Source: Lepidurus packardi (Eukaryota > Arthropoda > Branchiopoda > Notostraca > Triopsidae). From it: 64,000 bases of DNA. A program made the translations under genes and the position numbers. Below are positions 1 through 13,177 of this stretch, in pieces. The first letter of the stretch is position 1, and every line of letters starts with the position of its first letter. The DNA lies in assembly GCA_023053545.1 (NCBI GenBank), contig JAKZAN010000007.1, forward strand, positions 5,890,001 through 5,954,000, written 5' to 3'. The notes beneath the pieces were generated by a model. It was given only the letters and a program-made list of their open reading frames with translations. It was not told where the DNA came from and did not search any database.

Positions 1-42
1 GATACTTTACGAATTAATGGAGCAATACGCCAGTTCCGGCAG
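1..42 (+). CDS. Possible 3' end of an exon cut by the window edge
   Basis: The window opens with 42 bases followed by a good splice donor (CAG then GTAGGT at 43). One frame reads ILYELMEQYASSG without a stop and looks protein-like; another frame is also open. No family is recognised, and no continuing exon was found downstream. This may be the tail of an exon whose gene lies mostly to the left, or chance. Confidence 0.22.
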
Positions 43-3000
43 GTAGGTCCATTTCATTAGTTTACTTGTCTTCTTCTATCTTCTTTACATCGTTGCATAA
101 TCTCATATGTTTACGGAGTTCCCGACCTAATTCCTTCTACCTGCATACTTATTGTAACGTTGGTACGGAATTTTTCTTCGTTGCCTGACTTTTACGCTCT
201 ACAGCATTTTATCAAAACATGTTACGCAATGTGCAATTCTCTTTCTCTGAATGAAGTTCTTTCTTCCTGCTCTTGAAAAACAGAATTGCGTGAGAGACTT
301 TCTCAAGGCGTCTGCTGCTGCAGACACAAAGTACTCAAGGTCAAGTCAAGATGGCAGTCATATAGGTTCCCCATTCTTTTTTACTACACAGCCTCGTACG
401 CAGTAATGTACATACAGCCGGATGGTATCCCAGGGTTGAAAATGTTGCTGCTGCGCGGGAGGAAACATACATACATAGTATGTGGTGAAATCAGTCGATG
501 CCCATGCACAGGCCATGTTTGAAGACCGGGGTGTCGCTATCAACAATGGCGTTGACCTTGCTTGTGACTAAGATCCTCATTCCCAAGTCTTTATTTATGG
601 GTCAAACTTGCTAAAACGGCCATAGGTGCCTTGTCACATATAGCGTCTGTGTGCCTTTTTTGGTAACAAAAAGCCTCTCAATCTGAAAAGTGTACAGTCG
701 CAGGCCAAGCTCTGTCTTGGCTTTAAGATCTCTGGTGTGCTGCAGCATCAGCACCAGCACAACAAAACTTGAGACGAATAGCAAAGGGCCATGTTTAGGA
801 ATTGGTGCGATTGCTGCGATCCGTGCATGCTGGTAAGTAACGATCACTTTACCATCCTCCTTCGCTCAGGCTGTAACTTGTAACTTTTCGTATTTGGTAG
901 GAACTACCCGACCAAGAAAACGGCGGGTAAAATCGAACCCTCTTGCTACTTTTTGTTCCTTTTTCACAGCTCTGTGCGCTGCTGCTTCTTTTCTTATGCC
1001 AGTCCGTCTCTTTATCGACTTTCTGTTTTAGCTATAAAGGAGGGCTACCACAATGGGAGAGGCGGCAAGAGCTCATAAAGACAATGGCGATACAGTTTGG
1101 AGACGGGGAAACTATCATCTTCATTGGGTGCACTAAAATAGGTTTAGCGTACCATCCATTAAAATTTCTTCACCCTAAAGGCCAGAAATTTTGGAAAAGA
1201 ATACAGAATTTCGTGACGAAGAAAAAGGATCAATAACCAGCAGGAACAAAGAATTTCAGACGACGAACCTTATTGCTGTGCTGTCGTATAGTCCGTTACA
1301 AATATAACTGCCAGAAAAGCCAGTCCCCGGTCTGCAGTTTTGGACTGCTGCGACGACTGGACCCCGCCAAGAGTTTAGAGCACATTAGAAAACCCCTGGA
1401 GCACGCATGCGTCACGAAGTCTCGATGGTTTTAATTGACATGCGGTCAAAGCTCTTTACTGGGGTGCTTAATGAATTGCAGGACCTAGAATCCTTATACT
1501 TCCTATAATGGGGACTCGAGCTCTTCGCTGTAATGCGTTTCTCTGCGTTTAGTTCACTACACACGGAACCTTTTTTTTTTACCAAAAAAAAAACAAACTT
1601 TTCTTGCTACTCTTCATTCAAGCCATGTAAAGCTCCCTGAAGTAAGGCAGCCAAGGGTGGGTTTTTGTAAACAGTCCACGGACTTGACCAATTACATGTC
1701 AGGCCTACACTTGGTATTTGTCCTCCATACACAATCCATAGCTCTTCTGGTACCCAGAGGATGATACGCAATCCGTCATCTTTCAGTAGTGGGAACGTCC
1801 AATTTTGGCTGGGCGCAGCTTTGCTTAAAGAGTCAGGAGGAATAAAATAACATTAAATGCACAGTTATAAAAATCCCTAACTATACATCATTAGAGACAG
1901 CCCCCGCGATTGCAGATCCCTAGAGCCCTATTCACTGCAAAATCAGGGAAACATCCTCCTTTCCAAAACCAATTTTTTTTTTAAAAATACATACGAAATC
2001 ACTAGAAAGTTTATACAGCAAAAGAATATTGATGGCTACCAAGTCTCATTTGCATAAGCTATAGAGTGGAGCGAGAGCAATTTTTTTTTCAAGGCAGTAC
2101 CGAAATGAGGCATTTGAGAATCCATCGCCCGGGGGGATTAGAACGAAATATTGCTGCAAAAATATTACTCGAGCTCATTTCCATACAATACAAAAAGTTC
2201 CCCAACTTGGGGGTACGATTTAAATAAAGCAAGGGTTCCAGAGTCACACCATATCGCCGGGAGAATAATAGAAACTATTCAAAATGCAGGGCTCGGCAAA
2301 ACTCTGGTAACCTTGAGATAACCTTCCCCGCGGCTCTCCCGGAAAGTGTGCCTGTCGCGATTTTGTCCAGTAGCATTCAGTTGGGCGACAGCGAAGAAGG
2401 TCTTGAAGTTGGCTGGTAATGATCAAGAGCGTAAACTTAAGAGGAGCTTGAGAGCCCAACATCACAAGCATCCGCCCAAAAGTGGAGAAAAAAAGAGGTC
2501 GAAAATCGCGAGTAGGACAAAGTGATGGTCAGCACTTTCCTCCCCATCCAATTTAGTTCTTGGTCGTTTACCGAACGACGCTTCTATTTGCTACTCCAGT
2601 CAGTCTGTGCTAAAACTGAGCCCCAAAGATTTCTTCGCAATTCAACCCCTACTACACAAGTATACAACTACGCGACTACAAGGACGAGACCAATGGAAAT
2701 TAAAGCATTTTTTCTCCCCCTAGCTAAAGTAAAAGCTTCCTGAATCCCCAGTCGGACTGTAAATGGGGAAATAAATGCAAACTCGGGACCATGACTTGAC
2801 TCCACAGGGCGCAAAAGTTTATTTCTGGAAAAGACAGCATTTGGCATTTGGCGTGCATGTGCACACATGCAATAGGCAATAGTCATCAGCTTGATGAAGG
2901 CTTGCTTTACATCTAATTTGTCTGACAAGCCCCTTGCGGTGATGAAGTCGACAACTTTTAGCGCTTTTAGCTTTGCGAACATACAACAATGATAACCTGG

Positions 3001-3978
3001 GGAGTCTAATTGTATCCCGCCCGCGTGCAGCCATATTTGTCGCCACCTTGCGGGTTCTAATCTACTCTTGCTCGACATTTCTTAATAGCGACATTTCATT
3101 TCTTCTTGTAGTCCACAAATCCTGTTAGTGCTCAACTCACGCTGCAATTGGATTGACAAATAAGTGCTTTTCATTGCAGCATAACCACAATGCGCAATTC
3201 TGTTATAGTAGATCGCAGTCAGCAATTCCCAATTGATTTTGCACAAAATGAAAACTGCGGCCTAAGCCATTTTAAGACTGTCCAATCTCATGTGCTTTAC
3301 CTCTTAACCGTGTTTTTATATCGTCACTAAAAACCGTTTTTACTTAATAAAAAGCACGACTCTCTTGACTCGTAAAAGAAAAGAGGTTGCTACTTTTCCT
3401 CCTGGGCTGAACAAAAACTGTAGGGGAAGAACTCCCAAAGCATCTCGGCCAACTCGGTTTTGATTACTATGCAAAACATGGGGAAGCGTGCATAGACTGA
3501 CATGTCATTGTGTCACCCTGGCAGGCTTGTTTAGCTTGGAGTTGCTGGGTTTATCCTTTCTTTAGCCTCGGTTTAATTTTCAGCCTGCTGGTTCGACACG
3601 AGGACTTTTCCGTTCTCTTCATGTCCTGGCTATTCAACAGTCCCACAAACATCCAGCAAAGTGGATGGAAAACTGGGCGCAGGCACCCCCTCTTTGCAAC
3701 CAAAAGTTTCCCAGACGAAATTCGGTAGCGATTTCCGTCAGTCTTCGTTCTTTTGTCAAAGAGCTCACGACGTAATGCGAGCTCCAGCAAGAAGTCGTGT
3801 GTTGCTCCAGCTGCTTTAGTCCAGGATGGCTGTTAACCTTTTAACTCGTCCATTTCTGGAATGAGTTTGCAAAAAAGCGATTTAACTTTAAGACCTCGAC
3901 GCATAAATATAGTTCGTTGAAAGTGGCCCATGTGATCCCTTTTCCGAAGAAATTCTTCATCTAATTAACACTATGTAG

Positions 3979-4000
3979 ATCAAGCCTTGAAAGGCTTGAT
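3979..4000. repeat. Short perfect hairpin
   Basis: ATCAAGCCTT and its exact reverse complement AAGGCTTGAT are separated by two bases. It lies in intergenic DNA with no neighbouring gene end to give it a role. Confidence 0.6.
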
Positions 4001-4460
4001 AATAGGTGCAATCTTCAACTTAGCAGGTCTTCCATGAACGTTAATTTATTACGACGTTTTCCGGGGTAACGCCTTTCAACTTTATTATTGATTTCGACAC
4101 AGATGTTGCTTAAATGTGAAAAATGCACTCCATATGTCAAAAACCAATTGACTGCATTTATTAAGAAGCAATAATTAAGCAATTTGTGGTTAATTTAATC
4201 GGTTTTGGTGCTTTGATATCTATACAAGAAGACGGGTTTTTATATTCCCTTTTCTTTACGGCTTAACTATATGAAGAATATCCGCCACGAAGATATGATT
4301 ACGGTTCGTATGTATATTCTCAGTTACAATCTACCAAAGTCCGGCGTTCGCGATTTCGTCGAGCCTTTACGGATGCCACCTCGGAAACTCTTACGCCTAT
4401 TCCTATTCCCCCAGTCCTTGTCACGGTGGGTTATAAGGGACTTTTTTCACATTCTCACAA

Positions 4461-4851
4461 TAAAGGCTACGGTCTACTGCAAGTATTTGATTATTTTTTG
4501 TCAAAAGATGTCACTGATGTTATATAATTTCTCATTGTGATTTCATAAACTTTAAACAAGAAAATAAAAGAAACAGAAAGAGATCATTTAATTTTTTCGA
4601 AAAATATCTGAATAACAAAATCCACTTTACCTGCTGTTTAAGATTTTGATAAATGATTTATTTAAAATTTTCATAACTTGAACTCTATGGAAAAAATTAG
4701 TGAAAACGAGATAAAAATGAAAATCAGCAGGTAAAATGGACTCACACATCCCATGCATTACTGTCACAATGCAATTTCGTGATATTGCACAGAGAATGAA
4801 ATTCTTCTAATGAAAATTTGACATAAAGGGTTCCAGTACACCGTGGCCTTA
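4461..4851 (-). mobile_element. MITE copy 1 (TA-flanked terminal-inverted-repeat element)
   Basis: The left end starts AAAGGCTACGGTCTACTGC and the right end finishes CAGTACACCGTGGCCTTA, which are near reverse complements. Internal blocks match the copies at 44.1, 51.6 and 57.3 kb, but in reverse orientation: the sequence beside its left end matches their right ends and vice versa. A TA dinucleotide lies at both borders. No coding capacity is seen, so it is non-autonomous. Confidence 0.8.
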
Positions 4852-5249
4852 ACACAACCCTTGAACATACTTTTCAACAGCTAAAATTCCCCGTGTCCTG
4901 CTGTATAAAAAAGCTTCCCACAGCTCGCACAATCACTGTCGTATGACAAGCCAAAATATTCCCCATGGCACAAACCGTTTGCGTTTACTGTGTAGTTCGC
5001 TTTAAAAAATGCTATCCAAAAGACGTTACGCACTATGCCACATTGAAGTAGTTGTGTCTTAGCAAAAAACTAAACGTAAACGGTAAGAATTCCTCACTGG
5101 TGTCTAAGTAGTTCTCTGTCACTTGATTGTTCTTGTGCCTTGTCATCTCGCATGCTTGCACTCATCGGACATTCGCTTGGAAATACTTTCATGCTTTCTA
5201 CAGGAATATTAATTGCTTCGATTGAAAGATTCGTTTATTCAAGAAAGAT

Positions 5250-5276
5250 ACGTTTATTCAAGTATTGAATAAACGT
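5250..5276. repeat. Perfect hairpin, 12-bp arms and 3-nt loop
   Basis: ACGTTTATTCAA, then GTA, then the exact reverse complement TTGAATAAACGT. A further direct copy of CGTTTATTCAAG lies just upstream near 5232, so the local motif is present three times. No gene is nearby and its function is unknown. Confidence 0.75.
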
Positions 5277-6661
5277 AAAAAGTGACCTTCGGAAGGCAGT
5301 AAAATGCTGTTTTAGGGACGAGCAAGCTTATTAGAAATTAAGTAGACCATTATATGGCGTTTTGAGAGCTCTATGCGGGTCATAAATAAAATAGTAACGT
5401 AAACACCGTTGGTAGTGCGGCACGCATAAAAAAAATATTAAAAAAATAGACTTACCTTGATGCGCGTAGTGATAGCGAGAATAGCCAGCTTTGCTTGATC
5501 CCGATAGTGAATAAAAGTTGGCTTCCCGTGGCATTTCCGGAGGAGGGAGGAATGATTTTTGTATAGGCCACGAGTACTAAAATGAAAGGACAGGCAGTCG
5601 TAAGTTGGAGTTGTAGCTTAACGGACTAACAGCGTTATCTGTGAAAATATGGACTTTATGTTTAATTTCGACACAGTGGCAATCACGAACGGAGATTTGC
5701 CACGGAAAGTAATAAGCACCATTTTAACACAGGGACATTAAGCTTTCACCATGAGGCTATATTTTGTGATCATCCATCAAACGTAATGCTATAGCCAGAG
5801 CAAGCCAAAGGCTTTTAGCCCAAGTTGGAACAAGAAATGAATAGACATCTTTTGATTTCTAACGGGGTTTCTCACGTATCCTTTCGCCAGGCTTCCAGAC
5901 ATGCTTGTATTGTAATGCATACATCTGCAGATTCGGTATTAAAAACAAAAGTAAGCATGTTCTGTAATTCTGCCTCAGTATGTATTCTGCAGCGCCTAGA
6001 TACGAACGCTTCACGAGTTCGAATATTTGCACCGCATTTTTGTGGTTTACTTTCTACGAAAGCCCACAACATCAATCAACGTCAAACGAACGAAATTGTA
6101 ATGCTCCCCTTCACATCGTATCTTCGCAAGCTAAATCACTGCTATTCTGCCAAGCAAATCAATGCCTACAATTCACCCACAAAAAGTTAAAAACGCTGTA
6201 AATCATATAAAAAAGCTTTGTTTGTCAATCATGTACGACAGTATCTCGCTTAACTTACAAAGTTGCACTCAGAACTCGAACAAGAAAAATTACCCTTCAC
6301 AACAAAAGAGACTAACCGCCAGCCATTATTACCAGAGAAGCAAGAGCTTTCAACTTTTTTTTTTTTTGCTGATAAATATATGTAAGAATGAGCCGAGTGA
6401 AAATAATGCAAAATTTCACAAAAAGACATAGATAAACTTTTGCTCAGCTACTTGGGTACTAACTTCGTAAGTTCAAGCGAAGCACTTCTTAAGCCATGGA
6501 ATTTTTTTCCTTAATTTTTTATTACGTGGCTTGGTTCGAGATTTCTTTAACTCTTCGGCTACATCATGTTCCTGTCGGCTTTGACCTTTGATTAACTCAG
6601 TTTATTACTTTCGTCTATATAGCTAAGAAAGCCCGTCTCCACGCTGTCAATCCCTTCGTCA

Positions 6662-9193
6662 ATGAAAGTGCAAAGCAGCAAAGACGCTGGTCATGAAGAA
6701 GCTTCCACAGCGCTGGTCGGAGTGCACGCAGAATACCCTCGCTACACAGAAGAGAAGAAAAATTCACAGGGACACATGGGGAAAAGTAAACCCAACGTCG
6801 GCTATCGCCTCGGTCGTCGGAAAGCCCTTTTCGAAAAGCGGAAACGAATTAGTGATTATGCACTTGTCATAGGAATGTTCGGCATCGTCATTATGGTGCT
6901 AGAGAACGAACTCGCAAGTGCCGGAGTGTATACTAAAGTAAGTGGCGTTTTCAAAAAATTGTTATCATAGAGCCCTAGTTTTTCCTCTTGTTCCCTTGCA
7001 GGCATCTTTCTACTCGACTGCCTTGAAAACCTTGATTTCTGTATCGACTGTCATCCTACTCGGATTAATTGTAGCCTACCATGCGTTGGAAGTCCAGGTA
7101 TAGATCTTATATATATATATATCTATACGAGTTTATGATAACAATCAATACAGGTTTGTTACCTAACCCTCCCCCCACATGTCCTCCTTTTTGCTAGTTA
7201 TTTTTAATTGACAACAGCGCCGATGACTGGCGGATAGCTATGACATTGCAGCGGATGTCGCACATCGCGTTCGAATTAGGGATATGCGCCGTCCACCCCG
7301 TTCCAGGCGAATATTATTTCTTGTGGACTACCAAATTAGCCAACCATGGCGGAGTTATCGGTTCCAAATGGGTGCCCGTAGATGTGGCTCTAAGTTTACC
7401 CATGTTCCTGCGCCTCTACCTCATCTGTCGGGTCATGTTGCTCCACAGCAAGCTTTTTACAGATGCGTCGTCTAGAAGCATTGGAGCTCTTAACCGAATC
7501 AACTTCAACACACGTTTTGTACTGAAAACCCTAATGACGATATGTCCCGGTACCATTCTTCTAGTCGTCATGGTTTCCTTATGGATTATTGCTAGCTGGA
7601 CTCTCCGCCAATGTGAACGGTATATTTTGGTTTCGCTTGCACTTCGAGCGAAATTGGCAACATTATTGTGCCGTGCAAGCCATAACAATTATTCCATATT
7701 TTCTTACATTGTTTGGTGTTTTTTGTTTGTGTAGGTACCATGACGAAGAACATGCCAATTTACTCAACACCATGTGGTTGATTGCCATTACATTTCTCAG
7801 CGTTGGTTACGGAGATATTGTCCCTAACACTTACTGTGGCAGGGGCATTGCAGTGACTACAGGAATTATGGTAAACAAGAGAACATTTGAACCGAGATAC
7901 CGCCTTTTTATGACTCAATAACATGGGTTATGCTTGCAGGGCGCAGGCTGTACAGCTTTGTTGGTGGCAGTCGTTTCGCGCAAACTGGAGCTGACTCGTG
8001 CAGAAAAGCACGTCCATAACTTCATGATGGATACGCAACTTACCAAAAGGGTAATACCAAACCCTTCTAGCATGCATAAAACACTACGGCGCCTATAATG
8101 TCCCTAATCCTGTGATGTAGCTCAAAAATGCTGCAGCCAACGTTTTACGCGAGACTTGGTTAATTTACAAGCACACGAAACTCGTTAAACGAGTATCTGC
8201 CGGCCGCGTTCGTACCCATCAACGCAAATTCCTCTTGGCCATCTACGCGTACGTATATGCAACGTTGGTCTTCGAGACCTTTTAAGGCCACGGTGTACTA
8301 CAAGTAGTTGATATTTTTGGCAAAAAATGGCACTGATGGTATGCCCTATGTCATGAGAATGCAGTAACTTAAAGCACAAATTTAAAAAAAAATGAACGAT
8401 ATAATTGAAAAATTACTTTTTTAAATTTTAAGTAAATCAAATATCTAAATCTTTTGACGCAGCCTACCAAGATATTTTTTATTAATATATTAAGAAAATC
8501 AATTATATCGTTAAATTTCTTTTAAATTTTTGTTTTAAGTAACCGCATTGTCATGAACCTGTTGTGGATAATGGGGGGTATGACATCAGTGCCATCTCCT
8601 GACAAGAATATCAACTACTTGCAGTACACCGTAGCCTACGTAGTCCTGTACTTAAATTGCCTGCTTTTCAGGTTGCGGAAAGTCAAAATGGATCAGCGTA
8701 AACTGATGGATAACGCCAACACTATTACCGACATGGCTAAAGTAAATCTGTCATAAGAATAAAACAATTATATTTTAACACATTTTACTCTTGTGAAAAT
8801 AAGACCCAGAACACTGTTTATGAGATCGTATCTGACATGAGTACACGTCAAGATACTTTGGACGAGCGGTTGGTAGCCCTGGAGGATAAGTTGGTGCTCA
8901 TGCAAGACACTTTGGACTCCTTGCCTGATGTGTTGACCCGGTGTTTGCAACATCATTCCGAAACTATTGAACAACGAAGACAGTATTTGCATCCAGAAAC
9001 TGCCGCGGCCATTTCAACTAACGTCGGAGGCTTCGGTGCGAGTGCGTCAGCTATATCTCATTCGAGAAGCGTACCTTCAACCACGTGGGGGAACGCTAGT
9101 AATAATTCAGTGGCTGCACTTCAGCCGCACGCGTCTCATTCAGTGACAACTACTATTAGTCCTATGCCTCCTAGTCGATCTAAACCTAGTTAA
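6662..9193 (+). CDS. SK: Small-conductance calcium-activated potassium channel (SK/KCNN family)
   Basis: Forms a voltage-insensitive plasma-membrane K+ channel opened by Ca2+ through bound calmodulin, and shapes afterhyperpolarisation in neurons. Eight exons join in phase: 6662-6937, 7002-7097, 7198-7619, 7735-7870, 7940-8050, 8121-8248, 8672-8741 and 8804-9193, giving 542 residues. Visible in order: the S1 entry [19 protein letters not shown]2 ending AYHALEVQ, an S4-like segment with [20 protein letters not shown], the selectivity filter SVGYGDIV (GYGD at residues 289-292), then the calmodulin-binding region with [17 protein letters not shown]-like sequence (here starting TRAEKHV), and a C-terminal coiled-coil region with a Ser-rich tail. 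The length is close to the family norm. The ATG at 6662 is the first good one, but SK genes often have alternative 5' exons, so longer N-termini are possible. Intron 6 carries a fold-back MITE. The identification is secure; exon edges rest on GT-AG sites and frame. Confidence 0.95.
7110..7122. repeat. TA microsatellite in SK intron 2
   Basis: A short TATATATATATAT run lies just after the second SK exon. It looks like ordinary intronic low-complexity DNA. Confidence 0.6.
8283..8638. mobile_element. MITE copy 2, symmetric fold-back form, in SK intron 6
   Basis: The left end is TAAGGCCACGGTGTACTAC and the right end is CAGTACACCGTAGCCTA. Unlike the other copies, both arms are of the same type: each carries AAGTAGTTGATAT, then a gap, then TGGCACTGATG, in opposite orientation. 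The inverted repeat therefore runs roughly 100 bp inward on each side around an AT-rich centre. A TA flanks both borders. It sits wholly inside the intron between SK exons 6 and 7, which is the longest intron of that gene. Confidence 0.8.
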
Positions 9194-9589
9194 GCTCCAA
9201 TACTTTTAAGCTTCAATACGTCACCATATTTCCTGACCAAAGCAAACTTTTCTCATTCTACTCAATTTTCTACTCGAGCAAAAAAAACGTAATGAAGTGA
9301 AACCCAACTTCTTACACACAGTCACTTTTACGATCTTCATACATCTTTTTTATACACCAATGCTTCAGCAAAACTTCACGCTAACTCGTACGATTTCGCA
9401 GTACAACGCATTTCATGTCGACAGAAAGAGGGGGAGGTTTAGTCTGAATTTCATGATGTGATGACACTGTAGATAGATGACTGTTCAAACCTTGTCATGA
9501 AGTAGCTTTGACGAGACGCCTTTGTATACCCCGAGTGGAAGCGAGAGTGCATGTTTATGGCCAGGAGGAATCCAAAAAAGATACTGACG

Positions 9590-9595
9590 AATAAA
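9590..9595 (+). terminator. Candidate polyadenylation signal for the SK gene
   Basis: AATAAA about 400 bases after the SK stop codon, on the coding strand. It is the first clear hexamer I noticed; a cleavage site was not verified. Confidence 0.4.
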
Positions 9596-9968
9596 CACAC
9601 CGGTGAGGTACTTTTAGCTAAGTAGGCTCATTTTGCCCCTTCAAGCATTTTTTTATTATTCGCCATTTATTGGCGAATTGTTATTCATGAGGCTATTACA
9701 AACATTTCTATTACTCTTGATGAGGGTTAATTCTCCTGACCATCTGTTTTTCCATGGCTATTGCCCTCTAAGATAACTCAACTTTTCACAACTGTTACTT
9801 CACACAAGCCTTAATCCATCGCAAAAAAAGGACACCGAATGACATGCTGTTATAATTGAGTCTACCCGGAGAGAGGGAAACAGAGGGGCGAGGAGTGTAT
9901 TATACAGTGCAAAAGTCTATATCCACCGTTAATAAAATGCTCTCCATAATAAATGAAAAAGATAATAA

Positions 9969-10174
9969 ATAGACATCTTATTTGAAAAATATAAGTCCAT
10001 TCTCATTTTCGAAAAGTTTAGCCCTACTAAGAAGTTGATGAAGTTGTACAACTGATGAAGTTGTTTCAGATGCTGAAAAATTCGATTTTAAAATTGGAAC
10101 TTAACTAGATGTTTTATTTGAAAAATAGAAAAAGTTCATTCTAATTTCCGAATACTGTAGCACTACTGAGAAGT
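9969..10174. repeat. Diverged tandem duplication
   Basis: Two related blocks of about 70 bp, 9969-10035 and 10105-10174, share TTATTTGAAAAATA, then TCATTCT or CCATTCT, and end in CTACTAAGAAGT or CTACTGAGAAGT. The spacing is about 137 bp. No coding potential. Confidence 0.55.
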
Positions 10175-13100
10175 AAAAGAAAAATCGAATTTTTCCTGTT
10201 TTGAAGTAAGCTTATTCTTGGAAACAAGCTTATTCTTAAGTTAACTTGCTGGAAAAGGTTGACATATTGGTCAGAAAAAGAAATCTTCACCTGACGGGAA
10301 ACATTCCACTTTTGGATCCATACCTCGACTTTTTGCTTGCTTTTTGCCATCAAGCGCTGCATATACTGCCAGCTGCCAATTATGATTGACACGTCTGATA
10401 AAGGTCTGGAAATAACCTTAATTGGCTAAGTCCGACATCCATCAGACAGCTACTTTGTCTACCTGAAGACCTTAGCATGCATTAACTCGAGTTCCACCTC
10501 CATTTTTGTTGTCGTCGAATTAAAAGCCAAAGCAGCCTTTTCTGCTATCTTGCAACGTCTGACTTGTGGTGGCAATAGCTGGACTGGCTAAAGTCTGAAG
10601 CACACATCACACATCCAGCCAAGCTTTTCGTCACTCCATTTGCATATGACGTGTTTTGACGCTGACAATGTGTCACGCCTTTATATACATGTTTATCGTT
10701 AATCGGACTTAAATTAATGACGATATGAAAAAGAGCAAGCACGAGCGAAAACACAAAGTTAGCAATGATTACTTTCGCAGATAAACCGCACCCGAACGCT
10801 CAGACCTGATTTGCATAACAAAAGTCATTAGCATTTCTTGAATCCTTTCTGACAGGCACCGTTAGTCAAACAAACCACTTAATGTGATGACTGCTACTTT
10901 CTATTGCTCGTGAAACCAAGTCTGTCGCTTAATTGACGTACACATAACAAGCAACGCTTTCGGGAGCCTACAAACCTGATCAAAGCCGTAAAAGTAGAAC
11001 TTTTTACATTCACTTCTACACCGCATTGCTGTTGTCAAACTGACATTGGGTGGTGATGACCTCGACAGCCATGTTGGACTTAATTGAGTCCCGTCATCTT
11101 CCATCTTTTCTGCTAAAACCAAGATACCAAATGTGAAAAAGACTGCATGAAAATAAAAACGTAACTCGCGATCATTGAGCTGATACAGCAAAGAATACTG
11201 CATAAAAGCATTCCTACCATACTTTCGTTTTTCGAGTTCAATTCCATTTCCAAGTGGCTCCTATGTGTGCAAGCTTTCGCATGGATTACACCAGAACTAC
11301 ATTGTCCAGCTACATACACCGCGAATCAAAGGCAGCTGTTGCCACGCAATCGCCCAGGAATTGTTAATGCAACAAAAGGACTTGTTACCATTCCAAGTGG
11401 GGACTTGAACAATCAGGAGCTTAACCCTACTCGAGTTTTCAAGAGCGTGTTATAGACATGCAATCCAATACTTTGGACCAACTCCGTTCGAATATCGCTG
11501 TACGTCAACGACACCCAGAACATGATTCACTTTCAGCTGTTCTGCGCTACCTCTTTGCACTAATGCAACGAACACTACATTCTTGCAGTATGGCTATGTG
11601 TATGGATTGTATATGGCTAGAAATTGTCCTTTTTATGAACTGAAGGAACTGCAAAGAACTTACGGATTTATTAGATTACCCCCAAGCGAAAATCGTGTTT
11701 AAGCTACTTTGAGGAACGGAATATTGGTATCAGCATCTCGTGAATGTAAAAGGGACGAAGTTAACTTGCGACTGACAAAATGATTGGCCAGGCTTGATAA
11801 GACAGATGACGAGTGTTATCATTAATGGGAATCGAGGTGGAAGGCGTGAAGTCTTGAACTGGGCTCTTGTAAGCCTGTCAAGTTGGGTACAGCGTCTTAT
11901 TTTCCTCCTCCAATTCCTCCAGAACTAACAGGAAACGAGATTGTCCGAACAGATCTCTAAGAGGCTTAAGTTGCACCTAAGTCGCCGCTAATTGGGCCCA
12001 TATACTACCTCAAGACCTTCTTAACTGTGCTATGCTACGAAGAAAACCCGGTGTAAAACTTGGACGATTTCACGTGTACCAGCAAGACATTCTTCTTCGT
12101 TTTTCCCCCAAACAGGTAAACACATTAAGTCCATGTAACGCCTTCACTAATGCTCTTCCAAAAGGTGCCAAATTCGCTTTTGGCTAAAACCCTCGAAGAA
12201 TGCCTGTATACACAGTCTTAGGTCTTAGGTTTCATCATGCGTTATCCAGCCATCCTTTGGAGGCCTAACGCTTTCCTAAAGATCCTCCTGTGTATTTGCC
12301 TCCTTCATCCTAATCATCTGTATCCCTCTCAACCAATAAAACTCCCAAACAATTTAAAACAAGGGAAAAAGAAAGTGCAAGCCCTCTCCAATCTCCTTTC
12401 AACCCCTCACAGTTCTTCTGTACAAATGTTGATCAAACTATCGACTCAATCAAAAGCCAATCTAGACCTTGTCAATCCGAGGCTCCCCTTTTTTTCGTTT
12501 TTGCTCCACAAAGCATTGCATATATAGCGTGGTGCTGGGCGTCCCTTATTTCCAAGCGATTGCCTTTGGGTCAACGGCCATTAGCATGATATGAGGCCAG
12601 CATCAAAGATTTTCTTTGGCAATCCGATCATGATCAAGAGAAAAGAGATACCCCACTCCCTCCGGTTCTTATTTTTCCTTCTTTCGCTGTGTCGCTATAG
12701 AGTGGGTCCCTTTTTACCCCTCACTTCACTTTACCTCCACGTCTATTGAAACGTAACTCAATAGACTTGGGTGGAGACATCAAAAGCGTGCGAAACCAAA
12801 CAGTTTACAGACGAGAGGATAATGAATCCTTCTATAAAAGCTTTACTTGTCCTCTATTATGGCGGGCTAAAAGCTATCAAAGCCATGGGCACACACGGGT
12901 ACTGTAACAGAGGCTTGCGTAGCCCAATAGTGGAAGAGAAACGCAGACAGCGGCAGTGACTAAAGAGCTCCATGCTCCGCTTGTGTGCAGATTGGAGAAA
13001 GCAAATAACAAACGATGATAGAAGCTATTTTGTCATCTTAGCCTGTAATACAAATGGAAATTATGTATGTTTATCATCACAAACGGCACAATGATTAAAT

Positions 13101-13177
13101 TTTAACAATGCGGATTAAATACAGTTCTCTTTTCCCCGAAACTGAACGAAAATACACAATGGAATAGCAAGTATTAT

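Larger units (their letters stand above)
43..6661. other. Stretch without a recognised gene, left of the SK channel
   Basis: About 6.6 kb of AT-rich DNA. The open frames are short, overlap in several frames and resemble no family I know. It holds one MITE (4461-4851), a 10-bp-arm hairpin at 3979-4000 and a 12-bp-arm hairpin at 5250-5276. The promoter and any 5' untranslated exons of the SK channel gene should lie in the right part of it. Confidence 0.6.
9194..13177. other. Intergenic DNA between the SK channel and Rx (convergent 3' ends)
   Basis: Both neighbouring genes end into this 4 kb. The left part should contain the SK 3' untranslated region, with a candidate AATAAA at 9590-9595. A short hairpin (ATTCGCCA and TGGCGAAT) lies near 9658-9678, and a diverged tandem duplication at 9969-10174. 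Small open frames at 11.2-11.6 kb match nothing I recognise. Confidence 0.55.

Noticed and set aside
943-1236. Plus-strand open frame of 97 residues with a hydrophobic start that resembles a signal peptide
   Set aside because: The start is not an ATG at a good context, the hydrophobic part comes from a T-rich stretch that could be an acceptor tract, and the rest matches nothing recognised.
2668-3078. Minus-strand open frame of 136 residues with an overlapping 75-residue frame
   Set aside because: Two frames are open over the same bases, the composition is not that of a protein family I know, and no splice sites join it to other exons. It may be an old repeat.
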